Assembly: GCF_947242115.1 (NCBI RefSeq)
Contig: NC_074711.1
Coordinates: forward strand, 54,706,963-54,770,962
Direction: 5' to 3'
From: Biomphalaria glabrata
Taxonomy: Eukaryota; Mollusca; Gastropoda; Planorbidae
DNA length: 64,000 nucleotides
Part shown: piece after piece, positions 22,410 to 35,684 of the stretch
Position numbering within the stretch: position 1 is the stretch's first letter
How the letters are laid out: each line of letters opens with the position of its first letter
Translations under genes and position numbers: made by a program
Notes under the pieces: model-generated
The model's input: the letters and a program-made list of their open reading frames with translations, nothing else
Database searches by the model: none
Told to the model about the DNA's origin: nothing

Positions 22410-25400
22410 GTAAGTATTCCAGAGGGCCGGCACCACATGGGCCGGTGGGTTCGCCATTTAATTGTTGCCTTTAAAGGCAGTAAGATCCGTAAACGATTTT
22501 ATCGCCTCTTCTTCAATTGGGAACGGCTCGTTGTTACTGGTCCTCGCCTTTTATAAAAGAACTTGAACAGAGCATACGATGTACAAATAACCTAATACAG
22601 CCACGTAAACCGTGCTTCTGGTAAAATCTCAGTCAGACAAAGCGAGTAACACAAACATTGATTTAAGCTTATAGTTTTATAGTATTGTAGAACAGGCCCA
22701 ACTCCTGGCCTTCACGTCTGGCTTAGATATTGGAACTGTTTTCGCTAACAGTAGAACTGAAGAGGGGAGAAGGCGAGAAACTGGCGCTTAACCAGTAAAC
22801 TTTGGTCAGGAGGGGCTCGTTAGCCTTAGCTACCCACCTAGGAGAAGGAAAGTTCTGAATTCAAATCTCTGCTGCCTTACAGCTATACCAAATCATTAGA
22901 AGGGCTTTCTCACGGCGACCATTAGGCAGTTTGCAGCACTCAGTGCTACACCCTCGCAGAGCCTCCGACACCGCTGAACCCAAACTGTATCAGCACTTGC
23001 CAGTCCTTTAGATACATTGGCTGCGTGCAGAGGGGGAAACTGATCTGTGGCTGACATCGTTCCGAACACAGCCAATCATAATTCCTAGGCCTTTATCTTA
23101 TTTCTACTTCTATGAGATGATACATAGTCCCTTTCCTACTGAAGGAGGCCATATCTAACGAATAATGCCCATCATATTCCAAGAGATTTGTGGGCTGAAT
23201 AGTAAATTAATTTGACACAGTCCAGCCCTGTAAATATTTGTTATTAATTACTTTCTGTTCAACAAAACAAAGCTACGACTTAATTGTCGACATTGACACT
23301 TTGTGCGGCATCTACGTATTTTGTTATTCTGGTCTTTCTCCTCAGCCAATACACCGCCGCTGTTGAAATTGAGCAATGACTTTACAGTCGACGTTGAGAC
23401 AGTCAGCGTGGAGACTGGTCGAGTGACCAACATGATTATGTACTACAGCCAGTCCCAGAACATGATCAGGTTAAACATCTATGATGCCGGACAGAAGAAT
23501 GATCTGTACTTTTATTTCGCTGACAATGAAATATTATCTTTTGACTACACAGTAGGCAGAGGTAGACTTGCTAGAATTGTATTTTATGACTAATAATGGC
23601 ACATGGGCGTAGCCAGGATTTTTTTCGGGGGGGGGGAGGGGGTTGTAGGAGATTTTTTTAAAAACAAACTCAAAAAATCTTTAGCTACGCTCATAGAATT
23701 TGGTGATTGTAATTTGCTTTAGAATAATGTTGAAGGGGGGTTTTTAAACCTCAAAACTCTCTGTAACTCTCTGTAAGGAGGGGATTTTTAACTCAAAACC
23801 ATCTGGAAGAGGTTTTAAACTTAAAGCCCTCTGGCAAAGTCTTCGATTCCGAAGATTAAGGATTAGTTGCCAAATAGTTTGTTTTTTTCTATACATAAAC
23901 TGTCATTTTTTTCTAGGAAAATCGTTAGAGCTGTGTCCAGGCTCAAGGTTTTGCCCATGAAAAATTTGAAAGCTGATAAGTGGAATTGTAAAATGAACAT
24001 TTTTCGTGAAACCCCACAATCGTTACAATATTCTGTTAAAACTCTACAATTGTTACAATACTCTGTTAAAACTTCACAATTGTTGCAATACTCTCTTAAA
24101 ATTCCCTAGGAACCTGTACAGTCCTCTCTGATCTAAAGAACCAGCCAGACACTTTCATTGTTGGAGGTATCAAAGACGGAAAGAATGCCCAAGTACCAAT
24201 GACAGTCTTACATTTGACTGGTCAATCAGGATTCGGGTACATTTTATCTCTAGATGTATACATACATGATACGTACATACATATATATCAATGTAATGGT
24301 CGGCCTTTTCCCCATTTCCATTTTAGTTTCTACTCATTGTGCCTTTTTATCACCGTCCTGTTTCAACAGTGATTAGCTTCTTCTGTTTGATACATGTCTT
24401 GAGCAAATACAATTCTAAATTATTCCTCCTGGCCAGTAGCCTCGGCATCATTAGTATATCAACAGACAGGGCGGTCATATCTAACAAGCTTTGCTTCAAG
24501 CCCATAACCGAGTGTTTTCTTTAGAACGTTTTTTTTTTGTTTTGGCGCCCCTGACGGAAAGCTCTCTTCTTGAATCCTTAAAACCCTACAACCTCAATAT
24601 GTGTTAACATTGAGACATTTTATGTGATAAGTGTACATGCAATGTATCTATGTAAGTATGTGTAACCAGTATTGTTATCAATCTGTCCCCTTAGTCGCAA
24701 TTGATTATCATTCATTCGAATGTCAATCGCCTTGAAGGCAAAGTCAGTAGAGTCATGTGATAAGTGAGAAGTTTAAAAAGAAGGACGAGTTTGTTCCATT
24801 TCCGTTGTTACTTCCCCATAGTTCTATGTAGTGTGTATGTCCGTCTGTCACCATTTAATTTTAAATAATACTTTTAAAAAAGCAAAGCTTCTATTAAGTG
24901 CAATTCTATCAATTAGTCTGGTTCAATCATGCAATTAAATGTGATCTAAATCTAGACTAACAATAATAAATCTGTTTGTTTACAAATATTGTATCTATTG
25001 TTTTTGTTTAGCGCAATTTTGTGCTTTTAGCTTTCTCAAAGAGCTATGATCATTTCATTTTTCAGGACAAGTTGGGAAAAAATGGGGGGGGGGGCGGGGG
25101 GAGGAAGGGAGTATCTGGGTGAATGTTACCGTAATCGCTTTTAAAATGCATTTTATTTTTAAAAAGTATGATTTGAATTCGAACTCCAAGGCTCAAATAT
25201 CCTCAAGTCAATGCATTGGCCACTGTGCCAGCTAAGTGCTTCTGAAAATAGAACGTTTTATGTTATCTTTTGTCAGTAGTTTCAAACGATCTATTTCTTT
25301 ACACAAAGTATAAAGGGGATTAATTCAACTAACATCACCTCATCAGTCAAGTACAATTTCTTTCAAATTGACGAGTTTGACAATATAAATAATGCATTCC

Positions 25401-28400
25401 TAGCCAACTGGGAACAATGTTGCTAGACGCGCTCTTTTGAAATCCTTCTACCAAGTTTAATTTCGTTCAAGTTTTTCGATAAGATGACAAGTGATTCCTA
25501 TAAAATTAAGAGGCCGCATGATTTCTTTATAAGTCAAATTCCATGTGTCCGCTTTTGTTTTGTAAATGTAAACATGTGCTAAAGTAATCTTTACTGATGG
25601 AGTTTGACGAGTTGAAGTGCCACCACTGTTAATGTTTATAGAAACTGCATTAATGATAATAATGATACAAAATATCTAATAATAATGAAAACATTCGGTA
25701 TATATCTTATTCTCAAAATACAAACAGGAGTTTTCTTTTTGATTTTTAAATTTAAATAAATCTTTTATTAGCACATTTACCTTTCTTGGATTAAACATTT
25801 CTTTTCAGTAGCAGTTATCTCTCTTAGATTGACATATCTTGTTATTGTTAACAGTTATTTAAGTTTTCCTTGTGTTTGACAGAACCAATGACATAGTACT
25901 CAGTCAACAAAGTACCGGCACTGCCAGAGGGATGGACACTATTACCTTTAACTCCTGCCAGAAATGGCAGTTTGGAGGCCAGAGTGCAGTCCTGAACGTG
26001 ACTCACCATTTTTCATGTGAGTTTTTAAGACAAGGTCGATGTACAGTTTCTTTAGCTTGGAGAGAGAGAGGGAGAGAGAAAAACCACAGACACACACACA
26101 TACACACTCACACACACACACACACAATTAATTAAATAAAAGAAGACAAAATGAAATTATGATAAAACTTTTTGTGGTCAGTGAAACGGTAATGCTAAAA
26201 ATAAAGTTTGAATAGATTTAAGAGTTTATGTTCAACTTTTAGCGTTTAATTAAATCTTTATATTTATATTTTCCCTTTTTATATGTCCTCTTTAGCTGCT
26301 GTCATTAGTCTCGTCTCACTCGTTCCCTTGCAAAAGTCTTTGATTTGATTTGATTCAATCGATGGCTTAAAGGATATCGATCTCACTGAGGGACAGTGTG
26401 GGTAGGAAAGATCTAGACAAAAAGACTCTTGTTTAATTACTTTGGTATAGCGCATCTTTTATGTTAGATAGCATGCTAAGTGCGCTATGCTCCAATCTCT
26501 TTTGTGTGTCTGGTGGGAGGGGATGTTCTGGGAGAAAGTTTCTGTTCTTTTACTCAGAAAACCCAACTCAGCTCGAGTCATTTCTGGGAATGGGGTAATT
26601 TTTGTGTTTAGGGTTTAACCTAATCAGTCTGTACAACTATGTGTCACCTAAAAGTTTTATGTAACACAAATGTCTCTATTTCTCCCCCAACCACAATGAT
26701 CTTAGACAAAACCTGGCAACGCCCTGACACTGGCTCAGTTCCCATCATGATTGAGATCGTCGGTTCTGCCCTGCTCCACAAGGACCTCACCACCATACAC
26801 CATTACTACAACTTCTTCAACTGGAAAGAATCAGTAGAGCCTTTTGTATTCGAGGTAAACAGATACGGTTAGATACAGTTAGAGTGCCTTGCATTCTGGA
26901 CGCCATAAATGTATTCTCCTGGCGTCTTCAATGCACTAATTAGAGTGTCTTGCATTCTGGAGGCCATAAATGTATTCTCCTGGCGTCTTCAATGCACTAA
27001 TTAGAGTGTCTTGCATTCTGGACGCCATAAATGTATTCTCCTGGCGTCTTCAATGCACTAATTAGAGTGTCTTGCATTCTGGACGCCATAAATGTATTCT
27101 CCTGGCGTCTTCAATGCACTAATTAGAGTGTCTTGCATTCTGGACGCCATAAATGTATTCTCCTGGCGTCTTCGATGCACTAATTAGAGTGTCTTGCATT
27201 CTGGAGGCCATAAATGTATTCTCCTGGCGTCTTCGATGCACTAATTAGAGTGTCTTGCATTCTGGAGGCCATAAATGTATTCTCCTGGCGTCTTCGATGC
27301 ACTAATTAGAGTGTCTTGCATTCTGGACGCCATAAATGTATTCTCCTGGCGTCTTCGATGCACTAATTAGAGTGTCTTGCATTCTGGACGCCATAAATGT
27401 ATTCTCCTGGCGTCTTCAATGCACTAATTAGAGTGTCTTGGATTCTGGACGCCATAAATGTATTCTCCTGGCGTCTTCAATGCACTAATTAGAGTGTCTT
27501 ACATTCTGGACGCCATAAATGTATTCTCCTGGCGTCTTCAGTGCACTATGTCTTGTATTAAGAAGAGCGCACATCAAATCGTTCTAAAAGGATGGAACGG
27601 GACAGTACTGAAGTGCGACATTCAAGGTAGCATAGCATGTACGTTTGTAATTGTAGAGATCGTTAAAAGATTATCATCGTGCTCAAGGCATGGCCTAGAG
27701 GGCCTGTTTTGTTCACGCAAGAGACCTCGACAGACAAAAAAGAAAGTTTTAGCGCAACTTTTTTTTAGCCATTTTGCCACCACCGTTTTGTCGCGGTGGT
27801 CGTTTTTGTGTTTGACATTGCGTCATACATGACTATAGTTTGTGTGTGTGTGTCTGTGTCTATTTGTATTGTTTATGTGAAGAACAAGAGTTATCTTTGT
27901 CCTTTATATTTTGGATTTAAATTTGTTTTGTAATTTTTGCTTCGTGACTAAACAGCATAATGTTGAGTGAGTTTTAATATTGCCCGAAAAAGAAAGGAAA
28001 ACAATGATAGAAAAATCGATGCAATTCTTTCACTGAAGAAATGGTTTATTTCATCTACAATTAAACATAAACTTTAAAACAAAAGACAGTTGTAAAATAT
28101 ACGTCATTATGTACCTTCCAACAACCTATCCTGTACGTTACAGACCAAGGGAAGATGGGGGTGAGCGAGTGTCAATAACGAGATCTTAAATAGGAATATC
28201 AGAGTTTGCGATATGTATTCACAAAGTAGTCCAATCCTTTCTTACATTTTTTTTAGATTGGCGGGGGGGGGGGGGGGGGGGGGGCGGGTGAGTGTGTGTG
28301 TATTATATAAACAATGAAATAAAGAAAAAAAAATTATTATAAAAACTTCGTGTTTTTACTATTATCTTCTGAACATCTTGCGCCAAAATGGCTCGCTCCA

Positions 28401-30782
28401 AAATGGCCCGCTCCAAAATGGCCTGCTCCAAAATGGCTAACGTGAAAACGGTTGAGCCAAAACGTCACTTGCCATGCAGTAAAAAGAGACAATAGGAAGG
28501 ACAAGAGCACAAAGAGAATTGCAAGTTTAAAATGTTTCGATACAGCGTTTGGAGTTCATCTAGCTGCAGACGTCTTTTATAAAAACAATTTGAAAAGTCC
28601 AACTTAGAAAATGATACAACTTTACTTTAATTATTTGTGTGTGTGTATGTTGACATCTATAACAATGCCATTTTTACTTGAGTAACAATGAAATATGGAT
28701 CTGTGTCTACAAATACAACAGATGTGTTATTGTTTTTTTGTCCTATAAAAAAATGCTTCATTCACTTCTCCTTTGTCACTACCTTGCGCCCCTTCTCCGC
28801 CTTCCCCCATTTTTTTTTCTGAGGAGCTCGTCTGCTGATTTACATTTCGCATAAGGCCTAAGGTAGATACATATATTTCATCTTAACTCCACCAGATACT
28901 TTTTGGTTCGCTTTCCCACCCCTCCCACTAATTATACATATCATCTCTTGACCCAGACACCGTCAGGAATCATTTGCCAAGGTCGTGCAGGCGACAGACC
29001 ATTTCCCGCGTCTCCTAGCTACATCAAGTTTGCTGGTGAGGTTATAGACCGTAACCAAGGTTACGTGCGCTACGTGGAGGTGAGTTTTTAAGTTTGTTTT
29101 GTTTCGTTGTTAACACAAAATCTGAACCCTGAAAAACCAAATCCACAGAAATGTTGATGCTAAACATTATACCTGCTATTTTGTGTTTTCGTAGGTAAGG
29201 ACACATATGATTATGATAGCTAAATCATATCGTACACTTTAGCACAAATAAAACGCTTGCAAATGGAGAAATCATGCAATTTAGCATTTATGAAATCAAA
29301 TAGATGCACAAACAGAGCCTAAGTTCCTTTAGATATTTTTGAGGTGATGCAGTCAGTGTCAAAACTTATGTGACTCATAGTCAGAAGAAGGAATGGGCAT
29401 CACTGACCTATAGAAATTCTAGCCTAGTACAAGTCAAGCCTACGACTTGACAAAAGAGTACCTTCATTTGTTAAACATAAATAATTTAGTATTAACCATT
29501 AGCTGATTTTGTTCACAAAGAGAATTAAATTTATGAAGATTAATTTTCATCTGATTGTCTATTTCTTGTGTATTTTAAGAAGTATTTTGAACTGCTGTAT
29601 GTGACACAATGTCTACTTCACAGGAAGGGTCACGTAGCCACGCGAAATGATGCACATCTTAACCCTGGGACTCAATGACATGCTTCATTATTAAATTGCT
29701 AATATATGTAGAATAATTGGAAAAATTATGGAAATTCTTCTTTTTTTTTTTTCTTAAAAAGTCACGTATTGTAAAATATGGCCCGGAGATAAATGAAATA
29801 TAGGCTACTTATGTTTGCAAGACTAGATTAAATTTAAGCGCTAAACTGTAAAAAGTAGTTCCATGTTGATATGGTAGTTCCATGTTGATGTAGTAGTTCC
29901 ATGTTGATGTGGTAGTTCCATGTTGATGTGGTAGTTCCATGTTGATGTGGTAGTTCCATGTTGATGTAGTAGTTCCATGTTGATGTAGTAGTTCCATGTT
30001 GATGTATTAGTTCCATGTAGATGTATTAGTTCCATGTCGATGTATTAGTTCCATGTCGATGTATTAGTTCCATGTTGATGTAGTAGTTCCATGTTGATGT
30101 AGTAGTTCCATGTTGATGTAGTAGTTCCAAGTTGATGTAGTAGTTCCATGTTGATGTAGTAGTTCCATGTTGATGTATTAGTTCCATGTTGATGTGGTAG
30201 TTCCATGTTGATGTAGTAGTTCCATGTTGATGTAGTAGTTCCATGTTGATGTATTAGTTCCATGTTGATGTGTTAGTTCCATTTTGATGTGGTAGTTCCA
30301 TGTTGATGTGGTAGTTCCATGTTGATGTAGTAGTTCCATGTTGATGTGGTAGTTCCATGTTGATGTAGTAGTTCCATGTTGATGTAGTAGTTCCATGTTG
30401 ATGTGGTAGTTCCATGTTGATGTAGTAGTTCCATGTTGATGTAGTAGTTCCATGTTGATGTAGTAGTTCCATGTTGATGTAGTAGTTCCATGTTGATGTG
30501 GTAGTTCCATGTTGATGTGGTAGTTCCATGTTGATGTATTAGTTCCATGTTGATGTAGTAGTTCCATGTTGATGTGGTAGTTCCATGTTGATGTGGTAGT
30601 CTGCTTAATCTCCAGGAACTCTATGACTCCGACGATGACATAGTTGTCATGAGGATGCAAGGTATGCAAGACATTGGTACAACTGGCGGCATGAACCACT
30701 TCACTTACATCAGAGACTATGACTCGGGTAGGTGACTAATCATGGGGAAGTCTCAATTGAAAAATGTTGCATTTGCGAATAA

Positions 30783-30813
<31 letters not shown>

Positions 30814-33800
30814 ACTTCTCTTTCTGTATGTCTCTCCACTCTCTGTCTAGCATTCTGTTTTGCTCTGTCTTTTAGGACTCTCTCCCTCTTTCTGTCTTTT
30901 TCTTTCTCTCTGCCCTTAATACTAACCTGAATGTAAACAGCCTAATCAACAATAAAACCTTCACGTTAAAATACATTGATACATTTAAAGTTATACAAGC
31001 ATTAGAAGTTTAAACAAGGGCAAGTGAAAGTACAATTTTCAGGCTAAGGGTATATTCTTCTACCTTGTAATTGTCCAAAGAATTGAATCTAACAACACTT
31101 GACGAACTCTAGTCCCACGGAAGCTCTTCTCCATTTGCTTGTCTGAACAACCTTCTGTCTGGGGAAGATCCTAGCAGATGTATTTTTTTACATCCCTATT
31201 ACCAATGGCTCATATCTCAAGAAGCTCGGGTTAGAAGCGAGGTCGAAGGTCGAGAACACCGGGGTAATTCACCCATATTCATTCTCTGCATACCATATCA
31301 GCCGTTAGGATTTTCGCCATAAAAGCGACCCTTTGAAGAAAGATGTGTGGATAGTGAGATGTTTGTTGGGGCTTTCTTACATCCCCGTTAATGCATTGAA
31401 CTCGGTCTTTAGGTACCACAACGTTTCCTCTAAAGACTTTTTCCACCCGAGCGCCACGAGGAGGCTGTGACAGGTTAGGGAGTGTGACGTGAGTTTGGCT
31501 GGTTTAATGTCTAGGGGATGATTATTTTTGCAATTATCACACACCAACCCGTCAGCATATAAATCGGGAGAAGACACGCAACGAGACAAGCAATGAAAGA
31601 CAGATACAAAAGATAAAATTAAAGAATATTTATTTACATAAATATTTACATAGAAGAATAAAAAGGGGGAGGGTTTGCATCTATCTCTAGTCAATACTTT
31701 ATTTGACTATCACTCTTGCACTTAATAAGAGAGTATGTCACTTTGTCTTCTGAACTTAGCTGGTTGTCCTGCTTGGGTCGCAGCTGGCTGTGTCCTGGCT
31801 TGAGGTTCTGCAGCTGGAGGTGGCGCTCTAGCGGGTAGAGGGACGCCGGTGATTCAGTTCTTGTGGAGTATCAATCAGAAGTTCTGATATCTGTAGTGGC
31901 ACAGTAGGGCGGGTGGCCGGCTACCGTGGGTACAAGTGTACTGCGGGCAGAGCGGGTCTGCCGTGGGCAGCGTAGCTAACAGGATAAGTCCAGTGAGTTT
32001 CAGAGGGTTTGGCGTAGCTATGACGTCTCGCACAGATTCTGGGTCTATTGGGACGTCGTACCTAATCAGTTGACAGGTGGGCTGTCGAATAGGCAGGCAA
32101 GTAGAGCCGATAGCGCCAAGTAGTAGAGTTGAGTAGATCCACGTAGGCAGTAGATGATACTCAATAACAAGTAGGCAGTGGTGCAGTGCTGAATAGCACT
32201 AAGTACAAAGGCAATAGGTGATTGATCCGATAAATAGGCAGGTAAATAGGCAGACACCCGAGGGAGGCTGCGGATAAATAAAGACAAGTTAGGACATGTC
32301 TCTCATGCATCTTATCGATGCCCTCGACTGAGGTGCATTCGTCAGATTGGTAAAATTGCTTTAGAGCACAATGGGGAGATGATGATAAATGGGGTTTGGA
32401 AAATAGATGGCTGATAGTAGCAATAGAAAATGTACATAAAAGGGGAAATAATAATCTCAAATAAACAACACGAGTGGAAAGAGAAAAGGAGGGGGGGGGG
32501 AAATGGGCGGTGGTCAGCGACCATGACGGTTTGTATACATACGACCGTCGGCCGAGAACAATGGAGCGCGCTTTGACTCTTGTCAAAGTAGAATGACTAA
32601 AGGGGAGATAATTCATATCTCTTCTCTAAGCGCAGTATTAGTGCGCTAGTAAAATTATCAAGGCAGTCAGCCGAGATAAAGGGAATAAAATAAGATGTAC
32701 AAATATATACATGGTTGCAATAACGATCAATTGGGCAACGTAGCAATAATAGATTAATGCAGTACACAAATATATACATATGCCATGTTTATGTTTTCTA
32801 CTTACGACAGTGAGAAATACACAATGCACTAATTAAACATAAGTGAAATAATAAAATACACATGATAATATCTAGTGAGAAATATACACAGTAATTAAGA
32901 TGGAACTTGTGATTAAGTTCGGCTTACCACCAGGTATTCCTCTAAGAGTAAGAATAAATGAAATAGTCCAGACTCGATTGCTCAGCTTAGAATGAGAAAT
33001 GAGAGGGTCTGGCTGTATCCATTCTACTTTATAAAGGCCCTGAAAGAGGTGGGTGGAAACAGGAAATGGGATCGACCAAAGATTATCTCTCACGTGGGTG
33101 AATCCGACAAGAGTCGCACCTTGGAGTGTCGAGAGGCGTGTTGACCCGAGTAATCTCTTTGGTCAAAGAGAGACGTGGGAGAGAGGGGGGGGGAAAGATT
33201 GACTTGCATTCCACCCAAGGTGGTGTCAACTGCGACCGTCAGACATCCGGCGGGTAAGACCATAGAGACTGTGTTTATCTAGGTGGGGATTAAGTCTAGC
33301 CTGGAGAGCAAGTGGTGGGGTGAGTGAAGGAATTGGGGATAGAACGGGAAATAATTAAAATAAAATGAATAAATAATAAATAATAATTAATGCTGTGATC
33401 AGTTTGAGTGGTGACTCTGACAGCCAGCTTTTGACTTGTCACAGAGGTTGAGAAGTATTGCCCGGGATATTATATTTTAATAAAAATGCAGATATTCCTA
33501 TTAGTCATACTAACATTTTTTTTTAATCTTTAGGTCATTCTTTATTTATATTATTTATTATAATAACATTGTTTAAATCTAAATTGTATTAACACGCCGT
33601 ATTCAGGCCTCTCATACAGGATTGACAATCAAATGCAGTACTGTACAGTACTGAACATCACAGACGACATCACATTACCTTTCGACTTCATCACATCCAA
33701 TGGTAAAGTCAAAATTCTGACTCCAAATCAATTCTTTTACAACGACGGCACAAAATACAACTATCTCGGAACAGTAAGTTTCTGCTCCATTACATTACTC

Positions 33801-35648
33801 ATTTGGAAAATAAATAGTTTCAAAACGAGTTTTCTTAATTTTTTTAGCTTATTTAATTTATTTGGTTTACTGTGTTTTCTCATATTCCATCTTGTTATTA
33901 CCTCCTCATCTGTACAGAGGAATGTCCGAGGCATGACAGCAGATGTTTGGGTCGCCAAGACAACATTACTTACTGCCCCTGATCAGGAAGCTGTCATTGA
34001 ATGGTACTTTGCCCCGGTTAGTAAATCTTATTTTCTATTTCTATAAAAAATTATGTTCTAAATAAAATACATTCCTTTAAACAAACGAAGAAAATTATTA
34101 TAGCTTTTAATTTTTTTCTTTGAAAATATTGATTATATAATCATGTCCAGCATCCAGTCGTCCGAATTTGTTCAGAGTTTATTTCTTTGATCAGATCAAC
34201 ATGTACAAATGACTAGATCTAAGTAGCAATACTAGTCGTGTGTCCGGGTTATGTGCATGTTTTGTAACTAGTTATGTCTCTATATGATGTAAGAAAAAAG
34301 GGTGGTGCGGGGCTGACATAAAATATCTTATCTAGAAATGTTTTATTATTTTAAATGTTTTATTATTCTTCGTCTATTACTATTTGTTCAATCTGGTTTT
34401 GTATTTCCAGCCTGATGTGAAATCTTGGAACGATGGAAACGAGTATTATAAAAATGGCCACTTCCGGATACCTGTGAGATTCAGGGCGTGGCTTTCCAAC
34501 GTAAGTTTTCGTTTGTATGATTCATTGACTGCATTCGTTACTTTACTGGATTAAATATTTTGTAATGTTGTAATTATTATTGTATCTTTTATATAGCGCT
34601 ACTTTCATGCTTATAGAATTCTCAGAGCGCTATGGTCCAATCTCACTTGTGAACCAGTGGGGGGAGGGGGTATCTAGGAGCAGGTTTTCCGTGCTGCCTT
34701 TGGGCGCTCAGTAAACACAGCTCTGCCCAAGTCGGGTGTCGAACCTCGAGCCCCCGTCATAGGTAGCCAAGACAAGCCAAGTTCAAGCGTACTTAGACCA
34801 CGCTTCCTGCAAAATTTGTGTTGTTTCTGTAAAATAAAACTTCTGATCTTTTATGTAGCACCGTAGTGGAAATCACTTGACGATATCTCATCTAGAACTA
34901 GAATCCAAAATAAACTTCGAATTTTTCCACTTCGGCAATTTGCATAAGAAGGTGTCAGAAAAATAAAAAAAAAAAACTTAATTCGTAAATTCTGATACTT
35001 GACTTTGCCGTTTAATAAGAACTTTTGAAACGCCAATAGTGACACTCCCAATGTAGGAAGCGAATGCAACAGTGAACTTATTTTTCCTGAAGATTGTTTG
35101 AGGTTTGCAAGCATTACATTTGTTATCGTGCTAAGTCGAAAAGTTGTCTGTTTCACCTTGCCATGGGCGGATGTCTCATTTGTTTTTAGGGCGGTTACGT
35201 TGCTTGCAATAATGTAAAACAGGGGCGTCCTAAAAATTCCAAAGTTCAAAACCTCATTCTTCCCCGAGTTTCAAAATGATGTCTCCTCGGTTAAGGAAAT
35301 CAAACGGAATTACAATGGAAATGTCTGTGCACAAAAAAATAAGCATGTTAATGATTGTGCAATTAAAGTTTAGAATAAGTTCTGTATGACAATGTCTAGA
35401 CTGGGGGAATAGAAGGGAATGAAAACCAATGAAATCTAGAGACTGTTTCCTAAAGTGATGACGTTTTATTTCATTGATTGTTGCCCTTGTCTCCAGAACA
35501 CCGAAAGTATGGACATGAACATTTACCACGTGGACTATACCAACATTATGTACGGCACCATCAACGTCAGGAACTGCTACCCAGACAAGAACAGTAACTA
35601 TTACCAGATCATCATCGACGGTAAGGCTGGTTTACGTTTTTGTTTTTC

Positions 35649-35684
<36 letters not shown>

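Noticed and set aside
27458-27832. 124-codon frame in intron 5
   Set aside because: Starts inside the 61-bp satellite and continues into non-conserved intron DNA; no splice sites in phase with the gene.
27765-28470. Possible transposon bounded by gccattttg / caaaatggc stretches
   Set aside because: Inverse similarity is short and low in complexity and no target duplication is visible.
29855-30600. Regular repeats that could recall a CRISPR array
   Set aside because: Units are contiguous with no unique spacers, and the context is an animal intron. The same holds for the 53-bp and 61-bp arrays.
30178-30699. 173-codon minus-strand open frame with HQHGTTTSTWN repeats
   Set aside because: It is the 19-bp minisatellite read in reverse; all three frames are open because the unit has no stop. 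Its N-terminal part is antisense to exon 7.
32066-33093. Several minus-strand open frames in the LTR-like block
   Set aside because: Short, overlapping, without recognisable residues; not treated as genes.
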